NCBI RefSeq assembly: GCF_014651055.1
Contig: NZ_BMWD01000014.1
Location: forward strand, 62,001 to 126,000
Direction of reading: 5' to 3'
DNA: 64,000 nucleotides
DNA from: Streptomyces fructofermentans
GTDB lineage: Bacteria > Actinomycetota > Actinomycetes > Streptomycetales > Streptomycetaceae
Shown: positions 43,417 to 52,236 of the stretch, piece after piece
Position numbering within the stretch: the stretch's first letter is position 1
How the letters are laid out: the number at the start of each line of letters is the position of its first letter
Notes under the pieces: model-generated
Databases searched by the model: none
Seen by the model: the letters and a program-made list of their open reading frames with translations, nothing else
Told to the model about the DNA's origin: nothing
Made by a program: the position numbers and the translations under genes

Positions 43417-43437
43417 TGGCCCCGTAGTTCCCCCCGG
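43417..43437 (-). promoter_or_regulatory. Degenerate fifth upstream box, before EH4
   Basis: On the minus strand CCGGGG, eight bases, then GGGGCCA keeps the spacing of copies a-c (GGGG-N8-GGGGCGA). The end of the site is 69 nt before the EH4 start. The eight central bases (GGAACTAC) do not match TTTCCCCT. Confidence 0.35.
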
Positions 43438-43691
43438 CACGCGTACGGCCAGGGGTGGGGCCCGCCCTGGCGGCCAGTGGGCCGACGTACCTGCGGCGGC
43501 CCACTCAACGGATCACCCACGAGCAGCAGAAGACGGTCCGCGAGCGTACGCTTGAAACCGCGTTTCGCAGACCCGGCACCGACCACTCGCGTTGAGCAGC
43601 CGACGTGACATGCCATCCCTGGATTTCTGTCCTGCTGGTTGCCGGGGGCCAAATGCCACGCATCCGATGAGATTCGGCACAGGAGGCCGCT

Positions 43692-44177
43692 ATGGGTATC
43701 GCAGCCCTCAACGGAACAGAGGAATCAGACGAAGCGGCAGCCATGGACATGAATCTGGAGGTCGTCACGATACCGGTGACCGACGTCGACCGTGCGTTTC
43801 GCTTCTATCAGAGTCTGGGATGGCGGCTTGACGCGGACTATGAGGCAAAACCGGGCGGATACCGGATCGTTCAATTCACGCCTCCTGGCTCGGGGTGCTC
43901 AATCCAATTCGGTCGCGAGGTAACACCCGCAGCAGCTGGATCTGCCCAGAACACCTACTTGGTTGTGCGCGACATAGCCACAACCCGGGCTTGGCTGACG
44001 AGCAAAGGTGTCGAGGTGAGCGAGATCTTCCACCGCGTCTACGACACCGGCGACCAAGTGCAGGTGGAAGGCCCCGACCCGCACAGTCCCAGCTACCACT
44101 CGTTCGCGACGTTCAGCGACCCGGACGGAAACGGCTGGCTGCTCCAACAGGTGCAAGTACGCGAAACCGGACGGTGA
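43692..44177 (+). CDS. VOC-family (glyoxalase/bleomycin-resistance-like) protein
   Basis: The 161-residue protein has one VOC domain of two beta-alpha-beta-beta-beta modules: LEVVTIPVTDVDRAFRFYQS, GYRIVQFTPPGSGCSIQFG, then NTYLVVRDIATTRAWLTSKG, FATFSDPDGNGWLLQQV. VOC proteins bind a metal and act as lyases, dioxygenases or drug binders; which applies here is not clear. ATG 43692 is fixed by AGGAGG six bases upstream. It runs in the same direction as the small membrane-protein gene 147 nt downstream. Confidence 0.85.
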   Translation: MGIAALNGTEESDEAAAMDMNLEVVTIPVTDVDRAFRFYQSLGWRLDADYEAKPGGYRIVQFTPPGSGCSIQFGREVTPAAAGSAQNTYLVVRDIATTRAWLTSKGVEVSEIFHRVYDTGDQVQVEGPDPHSPSYHSFATFSDPDGNGWLLQQVQVRETGR

Positions 44178-44324
44178 TCGAACCCGCAGGAACCACTCCG
44201 CACGACCATGGACGGCGCGCACGCATCAATCCTGAGAGAGCACGGGACGTGCGCCGGGTGTGGCGCCGCGACCAGTGCACGGCTACGTAATCGAAAACGG
44301 ATCTCCTTGGTAGGAGGATCGCGC

Positions 44325-44807
44325 ATGAGCAGCGTGATGCGACCGCTCCTCAATGGAGCCGCTGCCGGGGCTGTGGGCACGACAGCGCTCAACATTGCAG
44401 GCTATACAGACATTGTGCTCAGGGGTCGGCCCGTCAGCACAACACCAGAGGTGACAGCACGCACGATTGCCGAGAAGCTGCATGTCCGCATTCCCGGTCA
44501 CGGCGAGATTCTGGAAAACCGGATCGCCGGACTCGGACCCCTGACAGGATTCGCCGTCGGACTGGGAATGGGTGTGGCACTGTCGGCGGCTCAGGCGGCC
44601 GGTTGGCACCCGTCCACGACATCCCGCTATGTCACCGCTTCCGTCGGCGCACTCATCGCGACAAACGCACCGATTGCGCTCCTCGGCATCTCGGATCCAC
44701 GAACGTGGTCCGTCGCGGACTGGATCTCCGACATCGTCCCGCATGTCCTCTACGCGGCGGTCACCGTCAGCGTCCTGGACAAGCTGAACGCGGCCGACAC
44801 GAGGTGA
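44325..44807 (+). CDS. Small hypothetical membrane protein
   Basis: The 160-residue protein has about four hydrophobic stretches: LLNGAAAGAVGTTALNIAGY, LTGFAVGLGMGVALSAAQAA, SVGALIATNAPIALLGI and DIVPHVLYAAVTVSVLD. Between the first two lies a soluble part (STTPEVTARTIAEKLHVRIP). ATG 44325 is chosen for TAGGAGG seven bases upstream. I do not recognise a named family. It is convergent with the ABC operon, separated by a hairpin. Confidence 0.75.
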   Translation: MSSVMRPLLNGAAAGAVGTTALNIAGYTDIVLRGRPVSTTPEVTARTIAEKLHVRIPGHGEILENRIAGLGPLTGFAVGLGMGVALSAAQAAGWHPSTTSRYVTASVGALIATNAPIALLGISDPRTWSVADWISDIVPHVLYAAVTVSVLDKLNAADTR

Positions 44808-44875
44808 GGTGCCCCGGGCCTGCCTCTCATGGGAAAGCTGCGGCCGGCTCAGGACAGTGTGACCGCGTCCGCGGA

Positions 44876-44902
44876 GCGGCCGGACTCCTCAGGTCCGGCC
44901 GC
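44876..44902. terminator. Hairpin between convergent genes
   Basis: GCGGCCGGA, a 9-nt loop and the complement TCCGGCCGC lie between the small membrane-protein gene and the ABC permease gene. Confidence 0.7.
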
Positions 44903-44907
44903 CCAGG

Positions 44908-44947
44908 GCTCGTGGGTCAGACCAGTTGCTCGTGGGTCAGACCAGTC
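44908..44947. repeat. 20-bp tandem duplication at the ABC permease stop
   Basis: GCTCGTGGGTCAGACCAGTT is followed directly by the same 20 bases with T changed to C at the end. A partial third copy (GCTTGCGGGTC) begins at 44948. The permease stop codon lies in the second copy. Confidence 0.85.
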
Positions 44948-45965
44948 GCTTGCGGGTCCAGATGAAGATGAACCCGGCGACAGCGGCAGTCATCCCGAGA
45001 AGGATCGACGACCCGAGCCACTGCATGCCGCTCATCTGCGACATCGGCAGGTAGTCGACCGACCACCCCACGATGTCGGCCTTCTCCAGGCAGACCGCAC
45101 GGGCCTCCTTCGAAGCCGCATGCACGCAGGTACTCGTACCGAGCGTGTCCCCCGCGCCGGTGACGTAGGACTGATCGAGCTGCAACGACCCGGACGGCAC
45201 CTTCGGGAAGGACGAGCCGTCCACGCCCTTGTCCGTCGTCCGCGTGACGACCTGGCCGAGGTTCAACCGGTTCATGGCCCAGACCACTTGGACGACCACG
45301 CCGAACACGAAGGTGACCACCATGGCGAGGAGTGTGCGGCGCAGCACCATACCGATCGCGACACCCCCCACGACGGTGAACAGCGTGAGTGCGACCGGCA
45401 CCAAGCCGGTGTTGTCGAACGCGGCACCGGCGGTCCAGTCCAGAATGTTGTTCTCGTCCTTGACCGGGGCCCACCACCAGCCGAAGACGAGGGAGATCGC
45501 GGTCATGCATACGACGACAACCACTGTGCTGATGCCGAGCTTCGCGGCCAGCCACTTGTTGGGGCTGACGGTCTGCGAGGTGACCAGTTTGGCCGTACCG
45601 CTCTCGAGATCGCCGGCGAGCAGCGGAGCACCGAGGAAGACGCCGAGTACAAGGGGTATGAAGCCGAGGCCCAGGCCGACCTTGTTGAACATGGCGCTGT
45701 AAGTGCCCGCTCCCTGCACCCAGTCGGCGGACAACTCACCGGGCCAGCCATGGATGGTGAGGAAGTCGATGAGGTCGGCCCGCTGGATGGTCATCCACAA
45801 CACCGAGAAGGCGGCGCCGGCCAGGATGGTCCAGTAGGCGGCGCGATGCTGTCGCCAGGTGAGCCAGACAACGCCCGTGAGCCGCGGGCCCCGGGAACGC
45901 TTGGGGGCCGTTGCGGGTGCAGCGGTCCGGTTCATGTCGATCGGTGTACTCGTCACGTTGCTCAT
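44937..45965 (-). CDS. ABC-2 type transporter permease
   Basis: The 342-residue membrane protein has about six hydrophobic segments: YWTILAGAAFSVLWMTI, VGLGLGFIPLVLGVFLGAPL, KLGISTVVVVVCMTAISLVF, VPVALTLFTVVGGVAIGMVL, TLLAMVVTFVFGVVVQVVWA and LGMTAAVAGFIFIWTRKRLV. A large external loop lies before the last one and has a cysteine pair. It is the membrane partner of the ATPase encoded just upstream. ATG 45965 overlaps the ATPase TGA (ATGA), so translation is coupled. The substrate is unknown. Confidence 0.9.
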   Translation of the reverse strand: MSNVTSTPIDMNRTAAPATAPKRSRGPRLTGVVWLTWRQHRAAYWTILAGAAFSVLWMTIQRADLIDFLTIHGWPGELSADWVQGAGTYSAMFNKVGLGLGFIPLVLGVFLGAPLLAGDLESGTAKLVTSQTVSPNKWLAAKLGISTVVVVVCMTAISLVFGWWWAPVKDENNILDWTAGAAFDNTGLVPVALTLFTVVGGVAIGMVLRRTLLAMVVTFVFGVVVQVVWAMNRLNLGQVVTRTTDKGVDGSSFPKVPSGSLQLDQSYVTGAGDTLGTSTCVHAASKEARAVCLEKADIVGWSVDYLPMSQMSGMQWLGSSILLGMTAAVAGFIFIWTRKRLV

Positions 45966-46951
45966 GCCGCTTCCGTCTCGGAGCCGTGGAGACGGCCAGG
46001 GACCTGGGCTCCGGGACTGATCAGCGCCGGCGCGTCGGGGCAGCGCAGGTAGGACAGAAGAAGCTCCTCCAAGTGCGGCGTGTGACTCTGCCACCGGTCA
46101 CTCACCGGACCGTCGGGGCGGATGAGGGCGCTGGCCTGGCGACCGCTGGTGCGGTACTCGATGACGGTATGACGGGCGAGGTCCGCCGGGACCTCCGGAG
46201 ATGGGTTCCGGCCCTGCCCAGGGGCGTTGTCCACACCTTGCAGCAGCATGTGGGCGCTGAGTATCTCGTCCACGTCACCGGCCATGCGCAGTCCGCCCGT
46301 GGAGATGACCAGGAGGAAGTCGCAGACGTCGCCCAGCTCGCTGAGCATGTGGGACGACATCAGCACGGTGGTGCCGCGCTCGGCGGCCGCGGCCAGCAAG
46401 GTACCCATGAGTTCGTGCCGCACCAGCGGATCCAGGTCCGACATCGGTTCGTCGAGCATGAGCAGGTCGGGGCGCTTGCCGAAGGCGAGGGCGAAAGCGA
46501 CACGAGTCCGCTGCCCTCCTGAAAGCGTGCCGATCTTCGCGTGCATCGGTACGTCCCCCGCACGGACGATGCTCTCGGCGGCCTGCTGGTCCCAGCCGGG
46601 GTTCAGTTCGCGGCCCAACCGCAGGGTCTCGGCCACCGTGAAGCGGCGGAACAGCGGCTTCTCCTGGGCAAGGAAGGCCGTGCGCCTGCCGGCCTCCGCG
46701 GACTCCGGTGCTGCGCCGAACACCTTCAAGGAGCCGTTCGTCGGCTCCAGCAAGTTGGCGGCCATCGCCATGAGCGTGGTCTTTCCCGCCCCATTGGGTC
46801 CCACCAGCCCGCAGATCCTGCCCGCCGGCAGACGGAAGGAGCACTCCCGCAAGGCCCAGCCCCGGCGGTACCTCTTGCTGACGCCGTAGGCCTCGATGGC
46901 CGACTCCTCGGGTGGTCCCCCGAGGTCCATGGCGTTCCTGGCGTCACTCAC
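45962..46951 (-). CDS. ABC transporter ATP-binding protein
   Basis: The 329-residue ATPase has Walker A GLVGPNGAGKTTL, Q-loop FLAQEKPLF, signature TLSGGQRTRV, Walker B LLMLDEPMSDLDP and switch His in LMSSHMLSE. A C-terminal extension of about 100 residues follows. GTG 46951, after AAGGAG, overlaps the end of the GntR gene by eight bases. It energises the permease encoded next. The arrangement GntR-ATPase-permease matches the YtrA-type operons in which the regulator represses its own transporter, often in response to cell-envelope drugs. Confidence 0.93.
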   Translation of the reverse strand: MSDARNAMDLGGPPEESAIEAYGVSKRYRRGWALRECSFRLPAGRICGLVGPNGAGKTTLMAMAANLLEPTNGSLKVFGAAPESAEAGRRTAFLAQEKPLFRRFTVAETLRLGRELNPGWDQQAAESIVRAGDVPMHAKIGTLSGGQRTRVAFALAFGKRPDLLMLDEPMSDLDPLVRHELMGTLLAAAAERGTTVLMSSHMLSELGDVCDFLLVISTGGLRMAGDVDEILSAHMLLQGVDNAPGQGRNPSPEVPADLARHTVIEYRTSGRQASALIRPDGPVSDRWQSHTPHLEELLLSYLRCPDAPALISPGAQVPGRLHGSETEAA

Positions 46952-47393
46952 TGATGCTCCTTGGTTCCTGACTGTTCACAATTCCCACGGCCCCGGCAGC
47001 GGCGTACTGCTTCTCCAGGACCGACGCGACCAGCGCGCTCACGTCGTCCCGTTCCAGGCCCGCTTCGCGCGCCCGTGCCATCCACCCCTCGAGCTCGCCA
47101 CGCAACTGGGAGTCGGCACCCGCCTGAGGGCGCGCCAGTGACCTGCGCACGAAAGTCCCCAGGCCGGCTCTCAGCTCGACCAGGCCTTCGCGTTCCAGCT
47201 CCCGGTAGGCCTTGAACGTGGTGTTCGGGTTGATCGCGCAGGCCTCGGCCACTTCCTTGGCGGTTGGCAACCGGTCTCCGGGCGTGAGGACGCCCAGCCG
47301 CAGAGCCTGCTTGGTCTGCTGGACGATCTGCTGGTACGCGGCGATCCCGTTCCGTCTGTCGATGCGGAACTCCACGGCCTCAAACCCTTTCAT
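46944..47393 (-). CDS. GntR-family regulator, YtrA subfamily
   Basis: The 149-residue protein has the GntR helix-turn-helix (YQQIVQQTKQALRLGVLTPG, DRLPTAKEVAEACAINPNTT, FKAYRELEREGLVELRAGLG). The tail is short and helical, as in YtrA-type regulators that lack a large effector domain. ATG 47393 begins MKGFEAVEFRIDRRNG, immediately after GTGAAGTG; no classical Shine-Dalgarno is evident. It heads a three-gene operon with overlapping stops and starts. Confidence 0.88.
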   Translation of the reverse strand: MKGFEAVEFRIDRRNGIAAYQQIVQQTKQALRLGVLTPGDRLPTAKEVAEACAINPNTTFKAYRELEREGLVELRAGLGTFVRRSLARPQAGADSQLRGELEGWMARAREAGLERDDVSALVASVLEKQYAAAGAVGIVNSQEPRSISE

Positions 47394-47869
47394 CACTTCA
47401 CTAGCAGAATGACGATGATGATGAAGGGCGGACCGCGACCTGTCAAACGAGCCCACCTGCAGTTTCCGCGCAAATGCGCACAAAATAAGCAATCGCCGAC
47501 AGGCCCGGGAACTTGCCTGCGGGCGGCCCGTCCGGGCCGACTGCGCCACCAGGGCGACGGCGGCCAGGGCGACGGCTTCCTCCGGCGGGTCCGCCGCCCC
47601 GACCATCCTGGAACCGGACGGTCCGACGACGAGGTGGCACCCACGGGGGAGATACCCGGTGAACGGGACATCACGGGGCCGACCGCCGGTGCGGCTCGGC
47701 ATGCGCGGCACGCACCGGCCTGGTGTCCACGTCCTGGCGATGGAACAGCCGAGGGGCCGACGGCCCCGGCGGAGTCCGCGGGGCCGAACCCACCGACGGC
47801 GCAACCGACTTCATCCCCCGCACGCTCGGTGACTCCGTCGACGACGACGACCGGCCTCGGGTCGCCGCC
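47394..47869. other. Intergenic, about 480 bp
   Basis: The promoter of the GntR operon should be at 47394-47500. I see no gene. Base composition becomes noticeably richer in G and C from here rightwards. Confidence 0.4.
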
Positions 47870-49552
47870 TCAGCAGCAACCCTTCTCCGCCGCCGCTTCC
47901 ACTCCCCCCACGGCTTCCAGGCGGCAGAAGCAGGACGCCTCGATCGGTACGTCGGCCAGCGCGGTGGCGATCTTCAGTTGCTGGGCCACGATCTGTGCCT
48001 CCCCCGTCCTGCCCAGCCGGACGAGGCACTCGTGGAACCCGTGCAGGGCCCAGACGTTGCCGGGATGCTGCGAGGGGCGGGGCAGCGTGTCGTCGAGTCC
48101 CAGGTCGGCCCGGTAGACCGCTTCCGCCTCGGTGACCCGCCCTTGTTCGAGGAGCAGGGCCCCGTAGGCGTGCCGGGTGGGCTGCATCCAGCCCCAGGGT
48201 TCGTCGTAGGGAAGGCTGTCGTCGAGCTCGATCGACCGCTCCAGTGCGGCGAACGCGGCGTCGAAGTCGCCCTTGCGGTAGTCCAGTTCGCCGTCGAGCA
48301 TGGCCGACGCGATGGCGAGAATGTCGGCGCACGTGTTGTTGAACAGCATCCGCGTCTCCGGGACCCTGCTCACCGCCCGGCGGAACAGCTCGCGTTCGGC
48401 CTCCGCCTCGGTGATCCGACCGGTGGCCGAGAGGGCGACACCGCGCGCGTAGTGGACCATCGCGGTCGTCACGCAGTACAGCACCGGGTCTGCGGGCAGC
48501 GGCAGTTCGAGGATGTCGGCCCAGCGCCCGAACCGGATCAGCACATGGACGCGCATGGCGAGGAAGCCCTCCAGCCAGTCCGCCATGGGCGGGCTCTGCA
48601 CGCGCAGCAGTTCCTCCGGGACGGACGCCTCCAGGTCCGCGGCGGCGTCGAGGGCGGTCCGCGCCTGGCCGAGGAACATCGCGCCGTAGATCTTGAAGTG
48701 GTGGTTGTGCGAGCGGTACAGGGTGTAGAAGTTCATCGCGCCGTCCCGCGCGCGGACCTTCTCGTCGGCGGCGATCGCCGTGCTGTTGTCCGACACCACC
48801 CGCCGGTAGTCCCCGCACAGCACGTCCAGGTGCGTGGGCATGTGCTGGAGGTGTCCCGCGTCCGGGACCAGGCCGCGCAGCCGGTCCGCGACGGGCAGGG
48901 CCTCCTCCGGTGCCGGGGACATCTCCATCAGGTGGATGTACAGGTGCAGGACGCCCGGGTGAGCGTTCCCGCCCTCGGTGGCCAGCGCCCGGTCCAGCAC
49001 GGCCCGGGCCTCGACGGTGCGCGCTCCCTCGGCGGGCTCGCCGGTACGCAGGTCCCACAGCTGCCAGGGCGTGAGGTTCATCAGCGCGTCCGCGTACAGG
49101 GTGGCCACGTCCAGGTCGTCGGGCGCGAGTTCGTGGACGGTTCGCATGCTGTCGGCGTAGGGCGCGTTCCACACCGCGCAGTCCTCCACGGCCTCCCCCT
49201 GCGGGTACCGGGCCCGCAGCGCGCCGATCAGGGCCTGCTCGACGGGCGTGGCCCCGCCGGCCTTCTCGTGCGCCCTCTCCACCGCGGCGTGGGTGCGCTC
49301 GACAGTCCGCGTCAGTTCCTCACCGTCGAAGAACTCCCACGGCTTGTTGTAGTTGGGGCCGAGCGCGTAGGCGATGCCCCAGTGGGCCATGGCGCAGTCG
49401 GGGTCCGCCTCGGCGGCGGCCTCGAAGCACCTCACGGCCTCCTCGTGGTGGAAGGCGTAGGACCAGACCAGCCCGCGGTCGAACCAGGTCTGGGCCTCCG
49501 CGGACGACGTCGTCACGGTACGGCGGTGGGTGCCGAGGTCGTAGTGGTACAT
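47870..49552 (-). CDS. TPR-repeat protein with a cysteine-rich C-terminus
   Basis: The 560-residue protein is almost wholly helical with TPR-like pairs: AQTWFDRGLVWSYAFHHEEA, VRCFEAAAEADPDCAMAHWG, DFDAAFAALERSIELDDSLP, HAYGALLLEQGRVTEAEAVY. A conserved GHLQHMPTHLDVLCGDY block and YRSHNHHFKIYGAMFLGQ contain many histidines. The end reads ASCFCRLEAVGGVEAAAEKG followed by CC. ATG 49552 follows GGGAG. I know of no function for this family. The His-rich block and C-terminal CFC...CC suggest a metal site but do not prove it. It stands alone. Confidence 0.78.
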   Translation of the reverse strand: MYHYDLGTHRRTVTTSSAEAQTWFDRGLVWSYAFHHEEAVRCFEAAAEADPDCAMAHWGIAYALGPNYNKPWEFFDGEELTRTVERTHAAVERAHEKAGGATPVEQALIGALRARYPQGEAVEDCAVWNAPYADSMRTVHELAPDDLDVATLYADALMNLTPWQLWDLRTGEPAEGARTVEARAVLDRALATEGGNAHPGVLHLYIHLMEMSPAPEEALPVADRLRGLVPDAGHLQHMPTHLDVLCGDYRRVVSDNSTAIAADEKVRARDGAMNFYTLYRSHNHHFKIYGAMFLGQARTALDAAADLEASVPEELLRVQSPPMADWLEGFLAMRVHVLIRFGRWADILELPLPADPVLYCVTTAMVHYARGVALSATGRITEAEAERELFRRAVSRVPETRMLFNNTCADILAIASAMLDGELDYRKGDFDAAFAALERSIELDDSLPYDEPWGWMQPTRHAYGALLLEQGRVTEAEAVYRADLGLDDTLPRPSQHPGNVWALHGFHECLVRLGRTGEAQIVAQQLKIATALADVPIEASCFCRLEAVGGVEAAAEKGCC

Positions 49553-49914
49553 CCGTGTCTCCCGCGTCCGCGGCCGACCGGACGGCAAGCGCGGACCGGT
49601 GCGCCCGGGCGGCCGGTTCCTCGCGCCGTCCCCGGCACGTGCTGGCCCCGCCGCGGCCCGCGCCCCGGGGGGATTCGTACGGTCGAGGCTAGAGGTGTTC
49701 GCGCACGCCGAGTAGCACGCCCCGGGTCCGCCGCCGCGTGTCGGACCCCGGCCGGAAGGCACCTGCGGACACGACGTCCGCGGGCCGCAGCCGAGAGCGC
49801 GGGGAGGTCCGCCGGCAGCCTCGCGACGGGCCCCGGACGGCGGACGCGCGGCGGATGGCGCCGGGCGGCCGGTCACCGGGGGCTTGCGGCACAAGGCGGC
49901 GAGTGGCGAACGGA
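49553..49914. other. Intergenic, about 360 bp
   Basis: The leader of the TPR gene lies here. No gene is supported; frames on both strands are low-complexity arginine/proline text. Confidence 0.4.
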
Positions 49915-49949
49915 ACGCCCGCCCCGGCCTGGGTCGGCGGGGCGGGCGT
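49915..49949 (-). terminator. Hairpin after the M4 peptidase gene
   Basis: ACGCCCGCCCC, a 13-nt loop and the exact complement GGGGCGGGCGT start 17 nt beyond the stop codon at 49966. Confidence 0.8.
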
Positions 49950-49965
49950 CACGTCGGGCGTCAGG

Positions 49966-52236
49966 TCACGGAGTGATGCGCCACTGCTGGATGTAGCCCA
50001 CGTCGATCGCCGCGAGGTCCCGCACCCGCAGCTTCCACGTGCCGTCGACGGGCTGCGCGGAGGCGTCCACGGTGAAGGTCTGGTCGACGTTGTCGGCGGA
50101 GCCGCCGCTGCGGTTCAGCAGCGAGTAGACGGTGCCGTCGGGGCCCACCAGGTCGACGGTCAGATCACCCCGGTAGGTGTGGACGATGTTGACGTACACC
50201 TCGGTGGTCGCCGAGGCGTTGCCCGGCCGGCCCGTGATGGTGACGGGCGACTCGACGGCGGCACCGACGTCGGGGATGTCGACGCGTGTCGAGTTGGCGT
50301 AGACGTACGCCACCCGCCAGTCGAAGGTCTCCGAGGCGGTGACGCCCGTGCTGTCGGTCACCGTGACGGTCACCTCGCCGGTGCCCGTGGTGGTCGGGAC
50401 ACCGGTGACGCGTCCGCTGTCGCTGATCGAGAGGCCCTCGGGCAGGCCGGTGGCCTCGTAGGTCAGGGTCGCGTCCGCGTTGGTGGTGTACGCGTCGACC
50501 TGGAGGGACACCTCCTGGCCCACGCCGGAGGTCTGGTCGGCTATCGGGGCGATGTTGACGCCCAGCGCGATGCGGTCGCCGACGTTGACGCCCGCCCAGG
50601 CGGCTGCGACGGCGAGGTAGGTCTCGCTGTACGCGCCGAAGAGGTCGGACGCGGCCTGGAGGGTCGCGACCCTGGCACCGGCGTAGTTGGTGGACGACGT
50701 CATGTACGTCGTCAGCGCCCGGTACCAGATGGCGCCCGCGTTCTCGATCCCGATGCCCGCGACCGGCACGCCGTCGTGGGTGGGGCTGTCGTAGTCCACG
50801 CCGTTGACGGTCTTCGCCCCGCTGCCCTCGGAGAGCAGGTAGAAGAAGTGGTTCGCGGGACCCGAGGAGTAGTGGACGTCGATGCCGCCCAGGGAGGCGT
50901 CCCAGTAGTCGCGGGAGGCGCCGTCCTTGGAGGGCTTGTCCATGTACCGCAGCGGAGTTCCGTTGCCGCGGATGTCGATCTTCTCGCCGACGAGGTAGTC
51001 GGGCACGTCGGCGGAGAGCCCGGAGTGGAACTCCACGGCGGCCGCGAAGATGTCGGACGTCGCCTCGTTGAGGCCTCCCGACTCTCCGGCGTACGTGAGG
51101 TTCGCGGTGGCGCTGGTGACGCCGTGGGTCATCTCGTGGGCCGCCACGTCCAGCGACGTCAGCGGCTTGTTGTTGCCGGCGCCGTCGCCGTACGTCATGC
51201 AGAAGCAGGAGTCCTGCCAGAAGGCGTTGACGTACGCGTTGCCGTAGTGGGCCCGGCTGTAGGCGGCCACGCCGTCGTTGCGGATGCCGTTGCGTCCGTA
51301 GACGTCCTTGTAGTAGTCCCAGGTGGCCGCGGCGCCGAAGGCGACGTCCACTCCGGCGGTCTGCCGGTTGCCGGGAGTTCCGTCACCCCAGACATCGTTG
51401 TCATCCGTGAACAGTGTGCCGGTGCCGGAGCTGCCCTGGTTCAGGTCGAAGGTGCGGTGCCCCGCACGGTCGCCGTCGACGAGCTGGTACGAGGAGCCGG
51501 ACGCCGTGCTGCCGACGTCGACCGTGCCGCTGTACTGGCCGTGGCCCGTTCCCGTGTGCACGCGCTCGTATTGTGTGGCGACCTTGCCGGAGGCCGCGTC
51601 GGTGATGACGTGCAGTTCGCTGGGGGTGCCGTCCTCCTGCAACCCCTCCACGACGGACTCCCACGCCAGGACGGGCCTGGGACCTGCCGCCCAGACGACG
51701 AGCCGCGGCGCGCCCTCGACCTCGGTGCGCTCCACGTCGGCCGCCCTGCCCACCGCGAGGGCCTTGGCGGCCGCACGGTCAGCGGTGATCTTCGGCGTGG
51801 TGGTGGGGACCTCGATCGTCGCGCGGGTGGCCTTGGACACGGTGGTCCGGCCGTTCTTCACATGGACGACGAGGTCGCCGCCGAAGACGGGAAGTCCCGC
51901 GTAGGTGCGCTCGTACCGGGTGTGCCTGGTGCCGTCGGCGTCCTTGACCACGTCCTTGGCGACGAGCTTCTCCCGTGCGCCGAGGTCGAGTTGCTTCGCC
52001 GTGGAGCCTGCCGCGGCGGTGGCGCTCTTGAGGAGCGCGACGCGCTGGGCGGGCGACAGCGCGGGCTGGGCGGCACCTGCGCGCGGCGTGGCGACGATCT
52101 TCGAGGGGCCGGGCTCGACGGGTGCGGCGGACGCCGGTCCCGCCGTCACTCCGAGGGCGAGCAGTGAGCTCGCGGTCGTGAGCGCCAGGGCCGCGGCGCG
52201 TCTGCGCCGGCCGGCTGAGCGAGAGTGCACGGACAA
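49966..52236 (-). CDS. Secreted thermolysin-like (M4) neutral metallopeptidase with P-domain
   Basis: The 756-residue precursor has a Sec signal ending GPASA near residue 37. An FTP/PepSY propeptide follows (about 55-220). The M4 catalytic domain has HEMTH at 367-371 and GGLNEATSD with the third zinc ligand Glu391. An Ig-like putative domain (PIADQTSGVGQEVSLQVDAY) and a C-terminal P-domain (VDIPDVGAAVESPVTITGRP to VGYIQQWRITP) complete it. It is an extracellular protein-degrading enzyme that matures by propeptide removal. The start is TTG 52236 with AAGGAG six bases ahead; GTG 52230 is the alternative. A 6-6-6 inverted repeat lies about 250 nt upstream. A hairpin terminates the gene. Confidence 0.94.
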   Translation of the reverse strand: MSVHSRSAGRRRRAAALALTTASSLLALGVTAGPASAAPVEPGPSKIVATPRAGAAQPALSPAQRVALLKSATAAAGSTAKQLDLGAREKLVAKDVVKDADGTRHTRYERTYAGLPVFGGDLVVHVKNGRTTVSKATRATIEVPTTTPKITADRAAAKALAVGRAADVERTEVEGAPRLVVWAAGPRPVLAWESVVEGLQEDGTPSELHVITDAASGKVATQYERVHTGTGHGQYSGTVDVGSTASGSSYQLVDGDRAGHRTFDLNQGSSGTGTLFTDDNDVWGDGTPGNRQTAGVDVAFGAAATWDYYKDVYGRNGIRNDGVAAYSRAHYGNAYVNAFWQDSCFCMTYGDGAGNNKPLTSLDVAAHEMTHGVTSATANLTYAGESGGLNEATSDIFAAAVEFHSGLSADVPDYLVGEKIDIRGNGTPLRYMDKPSKDGASRDYWDASLGGIDVHYSSGPANHFFYLLSEGSGAKTVNGVDYDSPTHDGVPVAGIGIENAGAIWYRALTTYMTSSTNYAGARVATLQAASDLFGAYSETYLAVAAAWAGVNVGDRIALGVNIAPIADQTSGVGQEVSLQVDAYTTNADATLTYEATGLPEGLSISDSGRVTGVPTTTGTGEVTVTVTDSTGVTASETFDWRVAYVYANSTRVDIPDVGAAVESPVTITGRPGNASATTEVYVNIVHTYRGDLTVDLVGPDGTVYSLLNRSGGSADNVDQTFTVDASAQPVDGTWKLRVRDLAAIDVGYIQQWRITP

